DNA of 13,954 nt from the NCBI GenBank assembly GCA_022572485.1, contig JACZVU010000060.1, positions 1 through 13,954 on the forward strand, in the 5' to 3' direction. Of this stretch, positions 8,428-13,954 are shown piece by piece. Position numbers and translations under genes: made by a program. How positions within the stretch are numbered: the first letter of the stretch is position 1; every line of letters starts with the position of its first letter. Source of the stretch: Myxococcales bacterium. GTDB taxonomy: Bacteria; Myxococcota_A; UBA9160; SMWR01. A model generated the notes under the pieces. That model was not told the origin of the DNA. It saw nothing but the letters and a program-made list of their open reading frames with translations, and searched no databases.

Positions 8428-8580
8428 AGGATCGCAAAGGAAGAATCCGCCCACTGACGGAGCGCAAAGGAAGAATCCGCCCACTGAAGGATCGCAAAGG
8501 AAGAATCCGCCCACTGAAGGATCGCAAAGGAAGAATCCGCCCACTGAAGGATCGCAAAGGAAGAATCCGCCCACTGAAGG
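8401..8580 (+). repeat. Six-copy 30-bp tandem repeat over the pilT stop codon
   Basis: The 30-bp unit begins ATCGCAAAGG, contains AAGAATCCGC and ends CCACTGAAGG. It occurs six times with no spacer (8401, 8431, 8461, 8491, 8521, 8551). Copies are identical except A to C at 8458 (end of copy 2) and T to G at 8462 (start of copy 3). Copy 1 encodes the last eight codons and the TGA of pilT. Because 30 is a multiple of three, every copy carries the same in-frame stop. Each unit also contains a Shine-Dalgarno-like AAGGA. The array separates the convergent 3' ends of pilT and the small minus-strand gene. The near identity indicates a young or homogenised array. Confidence 0.97.
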
Positions 8581-8590
8581 GAAGTGGATC

Positions 8591-8872
8591 TCAGTGGACG
8601 GTTTCGCGGTCGGGGCTAGCCGTGATGAAATCGAAGAGTCGCAGCAGTGTGTGCTGATCGGATCGGAGCTTCTCGAGAGCCTTACGTGCCTTTTCGGTGG
8701 CTTCGCGGATTTCGACGTGACGCTCGAGTGCTTCTTCGACCATGGCCAGCAGTTGTGCGCGCTCCCGCCCCTTGAAGTCGTTTTCGATCTGTTTCGCAAT
8801 TTCCAGCAGGCGGCCTCTGAACTCGCTTTGATCCGTACGAATCCGGATGGGCTCTTCCAATTTTCGCGTCAT
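8591..8872 (-). CDS. Small charged helical (coiled-coil) protein of unknown function
   Basis: An ORF of 93 residues that I do not recognise. It is rich in Glu, Arg, Lys and Leu, with a long predicted helix (REATEKARKALEKLRSDQH) and no TM segment or signal peptide. The minus frame has a believable protein composition, whereas the opposite plus-strand frame gives an unlikely Cys/Phe-rich product, so I favour this strand. The ATG at 8872 gives MTRKLEEPIRIRTD; a TTG at 8890 would add six residues. No Shine-Dalgarno is seen before either, which lowers confidence. It converges on the 30-bp array after pilT and is divergent from the PEP-CTERM gene across about 400 bp. Confidence 0.55.
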   Translation of the reverse strand: MTRKLEEPIRIRTDQSEFRGRLLEIAKQIENDFKGRERAQLLAMVEEALERHVEIREATEKARKALEKLRSDQHTLLRLFDFITASPDRETVH

Positions 8873-9270
8873 GGTGGGTAGGGAGTGCAATCAGCATGCC
8901 CCGGAGATTCGCGGCCCGAATTCTTGCGATTGCCGCGAGTTACCGGCCGTGGTGCACCTGAGTTGCGCACTGCGCGCGTGGAGACCCACCCGACATGGGG
9001 TGAACAACAGCAACCCGGTACCTCGCTGCGCATCGCACTTCATAGTGCGACAAAGGCTTCCAGCGCGGGCTTTGTGGGTTGCCGGAACATACCAGGGAGG
9101 CTTCTTGCGGGATTTCTCCGATCTGCGGTAAAGCCCAACTCTCCGCAGCCCGATAACCGGGTTCAAGGATCGAAGCGGCCTTTGAGGTTGCGAGCGTAGC
9201 TCCGGGGCGGGTGAGCCTCCTGGAAAGAAGCTCGGATCTCTCGAGGCTCGGCTCTCGAAGGGGATGTTAC
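8873..9270. other. 398-bp divergent intergenic region with small hairpins
   Basis: This lies between two divergently transcribed genes and should hold both promoters. Short ORFs on both strands have implausible compositions and I take none as a gene. On the plus strand, small inverted repeats are visible near the PEP-CTERM side: GCACTTCATAGTGC; ACAAAG...CTTTGT; TGCGG...CCGCA; and CCCG-ATAAC-CGGG. They suggest a structured 5' leader. AAGGGG at 9258-9263 is a good ribosome site for the gene at 9271. I cannot match a known riboswitch and see no convincing sigma70 promoter. Confidence 0.5.
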
Positions 9271-9894
9271 ATGGCGACAACGAGGGGGAACGCGACTCGG
9301 CAATCTCCCTGGCCCGCGAGAGTCGTCGTCCTCGCAGGGATTCTCTTTCCACTGCTGGTGATCAGCGGCGTGTTGGCACCCAGGGTCATCCGTCTCATGG
9401 TCGAATCGGAAATCGAGGACACTGGGGCCGAGACAGAGTCTCAGGTGGCACTCGACTTCAGCGGGCCGATGCCCGGCAAACTTCCACTGCTCCTTCCGCG
9501 GGATTACGAGGTGGGCTTCGTTTCCGAGTTGCTCGATCTCCAGAATCTCTTCAGCGACCCGGTCCGTACCCCGAATCAGATGTCGCAAGCATACGCCCGC
9601 CTGGTGGGTTTTTCGCGCAACCACGGCGATGTCATCGTGATGAACGACGTCGATCGCGAAATCCGGGACGTGATCTTCAAATATCCGGTGATGGTCGGTG
9701 CGGAAACCGTGTATCCGCGCCCCAATTCGGATCTGCTGATGATCGGCGATCCGCGACCGCTCGGCGATGGTTTTCGCTTCGACGACCTCCAGGCTACGGG
9801 TGAAGGACCGATCGCTCTGGTTCCTGAGCCCGGAACGGCAGCTTTGCTCGCTTCTGGACTCGTCATCCTCGCCCTTCGACACCGAAAGCGCTGA
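9271..9894 (+). CDS. PEP-CTERM sorting-domain protein with N-terminal membrane segment
   Basis: A 207-residue protein. The C-terminus has the tripartite PEP-CTERM signal: VPEP, a hydrophobic stretch (GTAALLASGLVILAL) and a basic tail RHRKR. This is the sorting signal recognised by exosortase (EpsH-type) in exopolysaccharide-producing bacteria, which cleaves and transfers the protein at the membrane. The N-terminus has a basic start and one hydrophobic segment (about 18-39, VVVLAGILFPLLVISGVLAP) that acts as a signal or anchor. The central ~140 residues are not a domain I recognise. The ATG at 9271 is supported by AAGGGG seven bases upstream; an upstream GTG at 9211 lacks this and adds a non-signal-like extension. 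No exosortase gene is in the window. Degenerate ~36-bp repeats start 11 nt after the stop. Confidence 0.85.
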   Translation: MATTRGNATRQSPWPARVVVLAGILFPLLVISGVLAPRVIRLMVESEIEDTGAETESQVALDFSGPMPGKLPLLLPRDYEVGFVSELLDLQNLFSDPVRTPNQMSQAYARLVGFSRNHGDVIVMNDVDREIRDVIFKYPVMVGAETVYPRPNSDLLMIGDPRPLGDGFRFDDLQATGEGPIALVPEPGTAALLASGLVILALRHRKR

Positions 9895-9905
9895 TCCCGG
9901 ACGGG

Positions 9906-10049
9906 CACTCGGTTTGGCCGTCGAGCAGCCGCTCGATAGGACACTTGACTCGGACGTCTAGCAGGCACCCCATCTGGCATTCAGCTCGGTCGTCGAGCAG
10001 GTGCCGGCGGACATTCAGTTCGCGGTCGTCGAGCAGGTGCCGATCGAGG
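9906..10049 (+). repeat. Four degenerate ~36-bp tandem repeats
   Basis: Units start at about 9906, 9942, 9978 and 10012 (36, 36, 34 and 38 bp). Each begins CAYTY and centres on a GTCGAGCAGGTGCC-like core; units 3 and 4 share GGTCGTCGAGCAGGTGCCG exactly. In one plus frame they would encode VVEQVP-type repeats broken by a TAG in unit 2, so this may be a decayed coding repeat. They fill the gap between the PEP-CTERM gene and the convergent uvrA end. Confidence 0.7.
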
Positions 10050-10074
10050 CTCCACGGCGGGCCCCGAAATCATT

Positions 10075-12969
10075 TCAACGCTTGCTCGCAGTTCGTCCGC
10101 GCAAGCGTTGATTGTCGCGAGACCGCTTGGGCTTTGCGTGCAGGAGCTTCGCGAGGTATCGACCGGTATGAGAGGCCATTACCTCGGCGACGCGCTCCGG
10201 CGTCCCTTGCGCGACGATCTGGCCGCCGCCAGGCCCTCCCTCTGGCCCCAGGTCCACGATCCAGTCGGCGGTCTTGATGACGTCCAGGTTGTGCTCGATC
10301 ACGATGATGGTGTTGCCCGCCTCGACGAGGCGGCTGAGAACCTCGAGTAGTTTTCGGACATCGTCAAAGTGCAGGCCCGTGGTTGGCTCGTCGAGCAGGT
10401 AGAGGGTGCGTCCAGTCGCGCGCTTCGAGAGTTCGCGGGCGAGCTTGATGCGTTGGGCCTCGCCACCCGAAAGCGTGGGCGATGGTTGGCCCAGGTGGAG
10501 GTAATCGAGCCCGACGTCGGTGAGTAGCTCCAGCGGCCCTGCAATTTTGGGGTGCGCGGAAAAGAGTTCGGCAGCCTCTGCGACGGTCAATTCGAGTACG
10601 TCGGCGATCGACTTTCCCTTGTAGTCGACGCGTAGCGTGGCGTCGTTGAAGCGGAGGCCGTCACATTCTTCGCATTTGACGTGCACATCGGCGAGAAAAT
10701 GCATCTCGATCTTGCGAACGCCATCTCCCTGACAGGCTTCGCAACGGCCGCCCTTCACATTGAACGAGAATCTCCCTGGTTTGTAGCCGTGGATGCGCGC
10801 TTCTGGGAGCTGGGCGAACAATTTTCGGATTTCATCGAATACCTTGATGTAGGTTGCGGGGTTGCTGCGCGGAGTCCGACCGATCGGTCGCTGGTCGATG
10901 TTGATCACCTTGTCGAGCTGCTCGAGTCCATGTAGAGCGCGATGCTTGCCGACCCGCAGCGTCGCGTTGTTGAATTTTCGGGCGAGCGCCGGGTAGAGGA
11001 TGTCGTTTACGAGAGTCGACTTTCCGGCGCCCGAGACACCCGTCACGGCCGTCAATACACCCAGGGGTAGCTCGACGTCCAGATTGTCGAGATTGTTTTC
11101 CGTCGCTCCGATGATCTTGATGCTTCCGGTCGCTTCTCGTCGCTTCGAGGGAGTCTCGATTTTGATCCGGCCGGAGAGGTAGGCGCCGGTCAGCGACCGC
11201 GGGTTCTTCTCGAGGCTTTTTGGCGTACCGGCGTGAACGATTCGCCCTCCCGCGACACCGGCGCCGGGTCCGAAGTCGATCACGTGGTCTGAGGCGCGGA
11301 TCGTCTCCTCGTCATGCTCGACGACGACAACGGTGTTTCCGATGTCGCGCATCCGCGTGAGTGTTTTCAGCAATCGCCGGTTGTCGCGTTGGTGCAGACC
11401 GATCGAGGGTTCGTCGAGGATGTAGATCACACCCGTCAGTTCCGACCCGACCTGACTCGCCAGCCGGATGCGTTGTGATTCTCCGCCGGACAGGGACGGC
11501 CCCGCGCGGTCCAAAGACAGGTATCCCAAACCGACCGAGGACAAGAAGTCGAGTCGTGACTGCACCTCTTTGAGGACTTCCGCGGCGATTTCCGCGGCGG
11601 CTCCGCTGAGCGTCAGTTCGGAGAAGTAGTGCCGCGCGTCATCGACGGTCATTGCCGATACTTCGATGATCGTGCGACTCTGCTTTCCCTTGCCGAGTTG
11701 GACCGCTGCGCTCTCGGGCCGCAATCGGTGTCCCTGGCAGCTCGAACATCGGGCATTGCCGATCCACTGGGCGTGCCAGCGTTTTGCCCGCTCGGTACTC
11801 GCTTGGAGAAAGCGCCGCATCAAGCGCGGGATCGCTCCCTCCCAGCGCATTTCAAAGGTTCCCTCGCCGGAATCATCCTCCCATTCGATGGTGAATTCGC
11901 GATCGCCGGAGCCATAGAGCAGGATTTCTCGCTGGCGTTTCGGAAGTTTGCGCCAGGACCGATCCATGTCCACAGCCATCTCTTCACAAATTTCCGCTCG
12001 ATAGCCGGTCGTCCAGTTGCTCTTCTCCGAGACGTTGAGCCCCCAGGGCTTGATCGCTCCCTCGTTGATGGACAGCGAGTCGTTGGGGACGACGAGCTGG
12101 GGGTCGATTTCCACGCGGGCTCCCAAACCATTGCAGTCGACGCACATCCCCTGCGGACTGTTGAACGAAAACCCTTGAGGCGTGAGTTCTGGAAAGGAGA
12201 TTGCGCAGTCGGAGCAAGCCATCTTTTCCGAGAAGACGCGGTCCGGCTCTCCTGGTATCGACGCGGTCAGCACGCCCTGTCCGGTTCGAAGCGCCGTCTC
12301 CACGGAGCCCGTCACGCGAGAGGTGATCCCGCTCTTGACCACGATGCGGTCGACGACGACTTCGATCGTGTGTTTGCGGCGCTTGTCGAGGGCCTGGATG
12401 TCCTCGGTGAGGACGATTTCACCATCCACGCGGATGCGCACGAATCCCGCGCGACGCGTTTCGGCGAGCAACTCCCGGTGTTCGCCCTTTCGGTTGACGA
12501 GCAGGGGCGCGAGGATCAGCAGGTGGGTCTTCTCAGGCGCCGACAGCAATTCGCGCGCGATCTGCTGTGCGGTTTGGCTCTGAACGGATCGACTACACCG
12601 GTGACAGTGCTGGATGCCCACGCGTGCGTAGAGAACGCGCAGGTAGTCGGAGATCTCGGTAATGGTTCCGACCGTAGAGCGCGGATTGCTGCCCGTGGTC
12701 TTTTGCTCGATCGCGATCGTCGGAGAGAGCCCGCGGATCGAATCGTACTTGGGTTTCTCCATTTGACCGAGAAACTGGCGCGCATACGCGGAGAGCGATT
12801 CCACGTAGCGCCGCTGGCCATCCGCGTAGAGGGTGTCGAATGCCAGCGAAGACTTTCCAGACCCCGAGACACCCGTTAGGACGACGAGTTTTTTCTTGGG
12901 GATCTTGACGTCGATGGAGCGGAGATTGTGCTCCCGTGCTCCGCGGATGAGGATGTGAGCGAGTTCCAT
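10075..12969 (-). CDS. uvrA: UvrABC nucleotide excision repair ATPase subunit A
   Basis: UvrA is the dimeric ABC-type ATPase that finds bulky DNA lesions and loads UvrB in nucleotide excision repair. From ATG 12969 the product has 964 residues (E. coli about 940) with all hallmarks: Walker [10 protein letters not shown] (33-41) and GVSGAGKST (644-652), ABC signatures LSGGESQ (493-499) and LSGGEAQ (833-839), and Walker [10 protein letters not shown] and LDEPTTGLH. Zinc cysteines are C252/C255/C276/C279, C408/C411, and C743/C746/C766/C769. ATG 12969 yields the family's usual start ([16 protein letters not shown] at residue 9). A GTG at 13032 would add 21 unrelated residues. No Shine-Dalgarno precedes 12969; a TATCAT 11 nt upstream could be a -10 element of a nearly leaderless transcript, but no matching -35 is seen. 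A stronger promoter lies about 390 nt upstream (13369-13396). Confidence 0.97.
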   Translation of the reverse strand: MELAHILIRGAREHNLRSIDVKIPKKKLVVLTGVSGSGKSSLAFDTLYADGQRRYVESLSAYARQFLGQMEKPKYDSIRGLSPTIAIEQKTTGSNPRSTVGTITEISDYLRVLYARVGIQHCHRCSRSVQSQTAQQIARELLSAPEKTHLLILAPLLVNRKGEHRELLAETRRAGFVRIRVDGEIVLTEDIQALDKRRKHTIEVVVDRIVVKSGITSRVTGSVETALRTGQGVLTASIPGEPDRVFSEKMACSDCAISFPELTPQGFSFNSPQGMCVDCNGLGARVEIDPQLVVPNDSLSINEGAIKPWGLNVSEKSNWTTGYRAEICEEMAVDMDRSWRKLPKRQREILLYGSGDREFTIEWEDDSGEGTFEMRWEGAIPRLMRRFLQASTERAKRWHAQWIGNARCSSCQGHRLRPESAAVQLGKGKQSRTIIEVSAMTVDDARHYFSELTLSGAAAEIAAEVLKEVQSRLDFLSSVGLGYLSLDRAGPSLSGGESQRIRLASQVGSELTGVIYILDEPSIGLHQRDNRRLLKTLTRMRDIGNTVVVVEHDEETIRASDHVIDFGPGAGVAGGRIVHAGTPKSLEKNPRSLTGAYLSGRIKIETPSKRREATGSIKIIGATENNLDNLDVELPLGVLTAVTGVSGAGKSTLVNDILYPALARKFNNATLRVGKHRALHGLEQLDKVINIDQRPIGRTPRSNPATYIKVFDEIRKLFAQLPEARIHGYKPGRFSFNVKGGRCEACQGDGVRKIEMHFLADVHVKCEECDGLRFNDATLRVDYKGKSIADVLELTVAEAAELFSAHPKIAGPLELLTDVGLDYLHLGQPSPTLSGGEAQRIKLARELSKRATGRTLYLLDEPTTGLHFDDVRKLLEVLSRLVEAGNTIIVIEHNLDVIKTADWIVDLGPEGGPGGGQIVAQGTPERVAEVMASHTGRYLAKLLHAKPKRSRDNQRLRGRTASKR
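10076..10110 (-). terminator. Perfect 10-bp inverted repeat over the uvrA stop codon
   Basis: CAACGCTTGC (10076-10085) and GCAAGCGTTG (10101-10110) are perfect complements with a 15-base loop. They overlap the last eleven codons and the stop of uvrA. Both strands could form the hairpin. There is no T-run after it on the minus strand (AAATGATTTC), so it is a plausible 3'-end stabiliser or weak terminator rather than a classical intrinsic terminator. Confidence 0.45.
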
Positions 12970-13067
12970 GAGGGCGCGCCATGATAGATCAAAATTTCGT
13001 TGAGCCCGACCCTCTGGATCGCCGCGCTCCACGCAGGTGAAAGCGAGTTCTTTTGCCGGGCTTTCGC

Positions 13068-13087
13068 TTCGCCGGGGCTCCGGCGAA
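13068..13087. repeat. Perfect 8-bp stem hairpin upstream of uvrA
   Basis: TTCGCCGG, loop GGCT, CCGGCGAA: a perfect 8-bp inverted repeat about 100 bp upstream of the uvrA start. It lacks a T-run on either strand. It could be a repetitive palindrome or part of the uvrA leader. Confidence 0.6.
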
Positions 13088-13222
13088 CCAGACTATTCGG
13101 CGGGGACTTCCCCCCTCGTTTGCCCCGGGCGGCGAACGCCACCCGCGATCTGCGGCCCAACCAGCGTCAGGAGCGGATCTCTCCGCACCCGGAAGCTAGT
13201 TTCCGCTCCATCGACGTACTAA

Positions 13223-13284
13223 CGAGCGCTAGGCGTAATCCATTACTGCCGATGCGCCAGCTGGGACGCCTGGAGTAGCGCTCG
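13223..13284. repeat. 62-nt bulged inverted repeat (possible RNA hairpin)
   Basis: CGAGCGCTA (13223-13231) pairs perfectly with TAGCGCTCG (13276-13284), and the next five bases GGCGT (13232-13236) pair with ACGCC (13266-13270). This leaves a five-base bulge (13271-13275) and a 29-base apical loop. The 14 paired positions are unlikely by chance over this distance. On the minus strand the hairpin would start about 80 nt downstream of the promoter at 13369-13396. Confidence 0.65.
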
Positions 13285-13368
13285 CGAGCACTACTAGCTC
13301 CCCTTCTGGCTGCACCAAGTGTTGGACGGGGGTGCAACGCTTGATCGGGTCCCTCCACCAGATACTCT

Positions 13369-13396
13369 AGTATACCAATGCGGCGATCTCTGTCAA
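13369..13396 (-). promoter_or_regulatory. Near-consensus sigma70 promoter pointing toward uvrA
   Basis: On the minus strand TTGACA (13396-13391) is followed after exactly 16 bases by TATACT (13374-13369). The -35 is a perfect match and the -10 a five-of-six match, at nearly optimal spacing. The expected transcript start is near 13362, giving about a 390-nt leader before uvrA or a separate small RNA. The -10 overlaps an inverted repeat ATACT-CT-AGTAT (13362-13373), a possible operator. Promoters this close to consensus are rare in high-GC genomes, which makes it stand out. Confidence 0.6.
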
Positions 13397-13510
13397 GGCC
13401 GTCACGCTGCAAGCGACGGCCACGTTTTGCAGTAGGGAGCCGATGCGCTTTACTGGTGCGGCGCATGCTAATCACGCGCCACTCTCAAGGACAAGGCATA
13501 AGAGTGAACG

Positions 13511-13954
13511 ATGCTACGAACCACGTTCTGGATAGCCGTCCTAACACTCGTGGTCGCCGGACTGCTCGCAAGCGCTGAGCTCGCCCTCGCTCACGCCGGC
13601 TACGAGAGGTCCCAGCCGGCACCGAATGAGGTGCTGCCGGACTCCCCCGAACGGGTCGATGTCTGGTTCAACCAAGAGGTGTTTAAGCGGGCGGGCGAAA
13701 ACTTCGTCCGCGTCTTCGATGATCACGTCAACGACGTCGTCGATGGTGATGCGACCGAGGAGCTTGCCCTGGACGCTGACCACGGGTGCGGAGACCAGAT
13801 CCTGCTCGGCGAAGATGCGCGCCACCTCGGTGTCCGACATGTCCACCACGACCGCCTCAGCGTCGCTGTCCATCACCTCCCGCACAGTTACGGTCGGATC
13901 GGAGGTGAGCAGCTTCGCTACGGGCAACATGCCAACGTACTCATCACGGCTGTT
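13511..13954 (+). CDS. CopC-like copper-binding protein N-terminus joined to antisense MgtE sequence
   Basis: ATG 13511 (weak ribosome site AAGAG six bases upstream) opens a frame with a signal peptide (LRTTFWIAVLTLVVAGLLAS...ALA) and then HAGYERSQPAPNEVLPDSPERVDVWF. This is the start of a CopC/YcnJ-type periplasmic copper-binding domain, with His28 at the mature N-terminus as in CopC. Similarity holds to about residue 70-71 (VRVFDD, to about 13723). From there the frame stays open to the window end, but its residues (His/Asp-rich) are the antisense translation of an MgtE CBS domain. A CopC domain normally runs about 100 residues, so this one is truncated. No stop is seen in the window. I regard the tail as not genuine CopC sequence. 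Confidence 0.6.
   Translation, partial: MLRTTFWIAVLTLVVAGLLASAELALAHAGYERSQPAPNEVLPDSPERVDVWFNQEVFKRAGENFVRVFDDHVNDVVDGDATEELALDADHGCGDQILLGEDARHLGVRHVHHDRLSVAVHHLPHSYGRIGGEQLRYGQHANVLITAV
13703..13954 (-). pseudogene. MgtE-type magnesium transporter fragment (CBS domains), cut at both ends
   Basis: On the minus strand the frame entering from the window edge reads SRDEYVGMLPVAKLL, VREVMDSDAEAVVVDMSD, EQDLVSAPVVS and GRITIDDVVDVIIEDADE. This is the paired CBS-domain regulatory part of an MgtE Mg2+ transporter, which normally sits between the cytoplasmic N domain and the membrane domain. The upstream part lies beyond 13954. At about 13703-13718, just after the DDVVDVI...EDADE end of the second CBS domain, the membrane-domain sequence that should follow is replaced by antisense CopC sequence. 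The ATG at 13930 is an internal Met. The gene is therefore broken here, either biologically or by misassembly. Confidence 0.75.

Larger units (their letters stand above)
12970..13510. other. 541-bp region without a convincing gene, rich in inverted repeats
   Basis: Short ORFs exist on both strands (for example a 92-codon plus-strand frame at 13000-13278 and a 102-codon minus-strand frame at 13167-13475), but their Arg/Ser/Pro-rich compositions look non-coding. The region holds a hairpin at 13068-13087, a GCGGA/TCCGC hairpin near 13170, a near palindrome GGAAGCTAGTTTCC at 13191-13204, a 14-bp bulged stem at 13223-13284, a perfect 10-bp palindrome GCTCGCGAGC (13280-13289) and a consensus-like minus-strand promoter (13369-13396). 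The density of palindromes resembles a dispersed repeat or mobile-element remnant, or a structured RNA locus. This is inference only. Confidence 0.5.

Noticed and set aside
8401..8580. CRISPR array
   Set aside because: The 30-bp units are directly adjacent with no variable spacers and overlap the pilT coding end; no cas genes are present.
7462..8799. 445-codon minus-strand frame with six SVGGFFLCDP repeats
   Set aside because: It runs antisense to pilT and gains its repeats only because the 30-bp array is open in that frame. The composition is implausible and no start context is seen.
9095..9108. Sigma54 promoter (GG-N10-GC with TTGC) upstream of the PEP-CTERM gene
   Set aside because: The -12 TTGC and the spacing fit, but the -24 element (AGGGAG) matches TGGCAC poorly and the site is more than 160 bp from the start codon.
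9041..9190. c-di-GMP (GEMM) riboswitch upstream of the PEP-CTERM gene
   Set aside because: Fragments such as GGTAAAGCCC and AACCGGGTTC look superficially similar, but the conserved ACGCAAAGCC core and the required order of stems are absent on both strands.
11629..12879. 416-codon plus-strand frame inside uvrA
   Set aside because: Antisense shadow of uvrA, whose motifs are complete on the minus strand.
13223..13284. Integron attC site
   Set aside because: The bulged inverted repeat is suggestive, but the flanking RYYYAAC and GTTRRRY core sites are not present.
13378..13578. 66-codon plus-strand frame overlapping the CopC-like start
   Set aside because: Arg/Ser-rich with no plausible protein features; it overlaps the promoter and the better-supported CopC signal peptide frame.

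Overview
The window (about 60% GC by eye) looks like a chromosomal segment of a deltaproteobacterial-grade bacterium, such as Myxococcota, Desulfobacterota or Binatota. The clues are a GatB of the indirect tRNA-amidation pathway, a receiver-DUF4388 (PATAN)-DnaJ-TPR protein, two tandem PilT-type ATPases and a PEP-CTERM (exosortase-sorted) protein. This placement is inferred from gene content, not from a phylogeny.

Layout. Positions 1-5518 form a tightly packed plus-strand run: gatB (5' end cut by the window edge), an AsmA-like membrane-anchored protein 4 nt downstream, the receiver-DUF4388-DnaJ-TPR protein, and ilvE. After a 201-bp gap come two consecutive type IV pilus ATPase genes (5720-7339 and 7351-8427). 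The first carries an N-terminal region that looks like an MshEN c-di-GMP-binding domain plus a Pro/Ala-rich linker. The second is a canonical PilT. A perfect-register array of six 30-bp tandem repeats starts inside the last codons of pilT, so the pilT stop codon is copied in every unit. A small minus-strand coiled-coil gene (8591-8872) converges on the array. A 398-bp intergenic region separates it from a divergent PEP-CTERM protein gene (9271-9894), which is followed by four degenerate ~36-bp repeats. uvrA (nucleotide excision repair) lies on the minus strand at 10075-12969.

The right end (12970-13954) is the least ordinary part. It holds a 541-bp region without a convincing gene but with several inverted repeats and a near-consensus sigma70 promoter pointing left toward uvrA. 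Next is the start of a CopC-like copper-binding protein on the plus strand. Around 13703-13723 this gives way to the CBS-domain part of an MgtE magnesium transporter on the minus strand. The abrupt switch between two unrelated, oppositely oriented genes suggests an assembly chimera or a real rearrangement.

Functional links: the two PilT-type ATPases probably act together on type IV pilus retraction, and the response-regulator protein may belong to the same surface-behaviour network. gatB, ilvE and uvrA are housekeeping genes. I found no CRISPR array, rRNA, tRNA, transposase or defence system. No clear new multi-gene system is visible. The most interesting leads are the stop-codon-duplicating repeat array, the possible c-di-GMP-responsive PilT paralogue, the receiver/DnaJ fusion, and the promoter plus structured region at 13223-13396.
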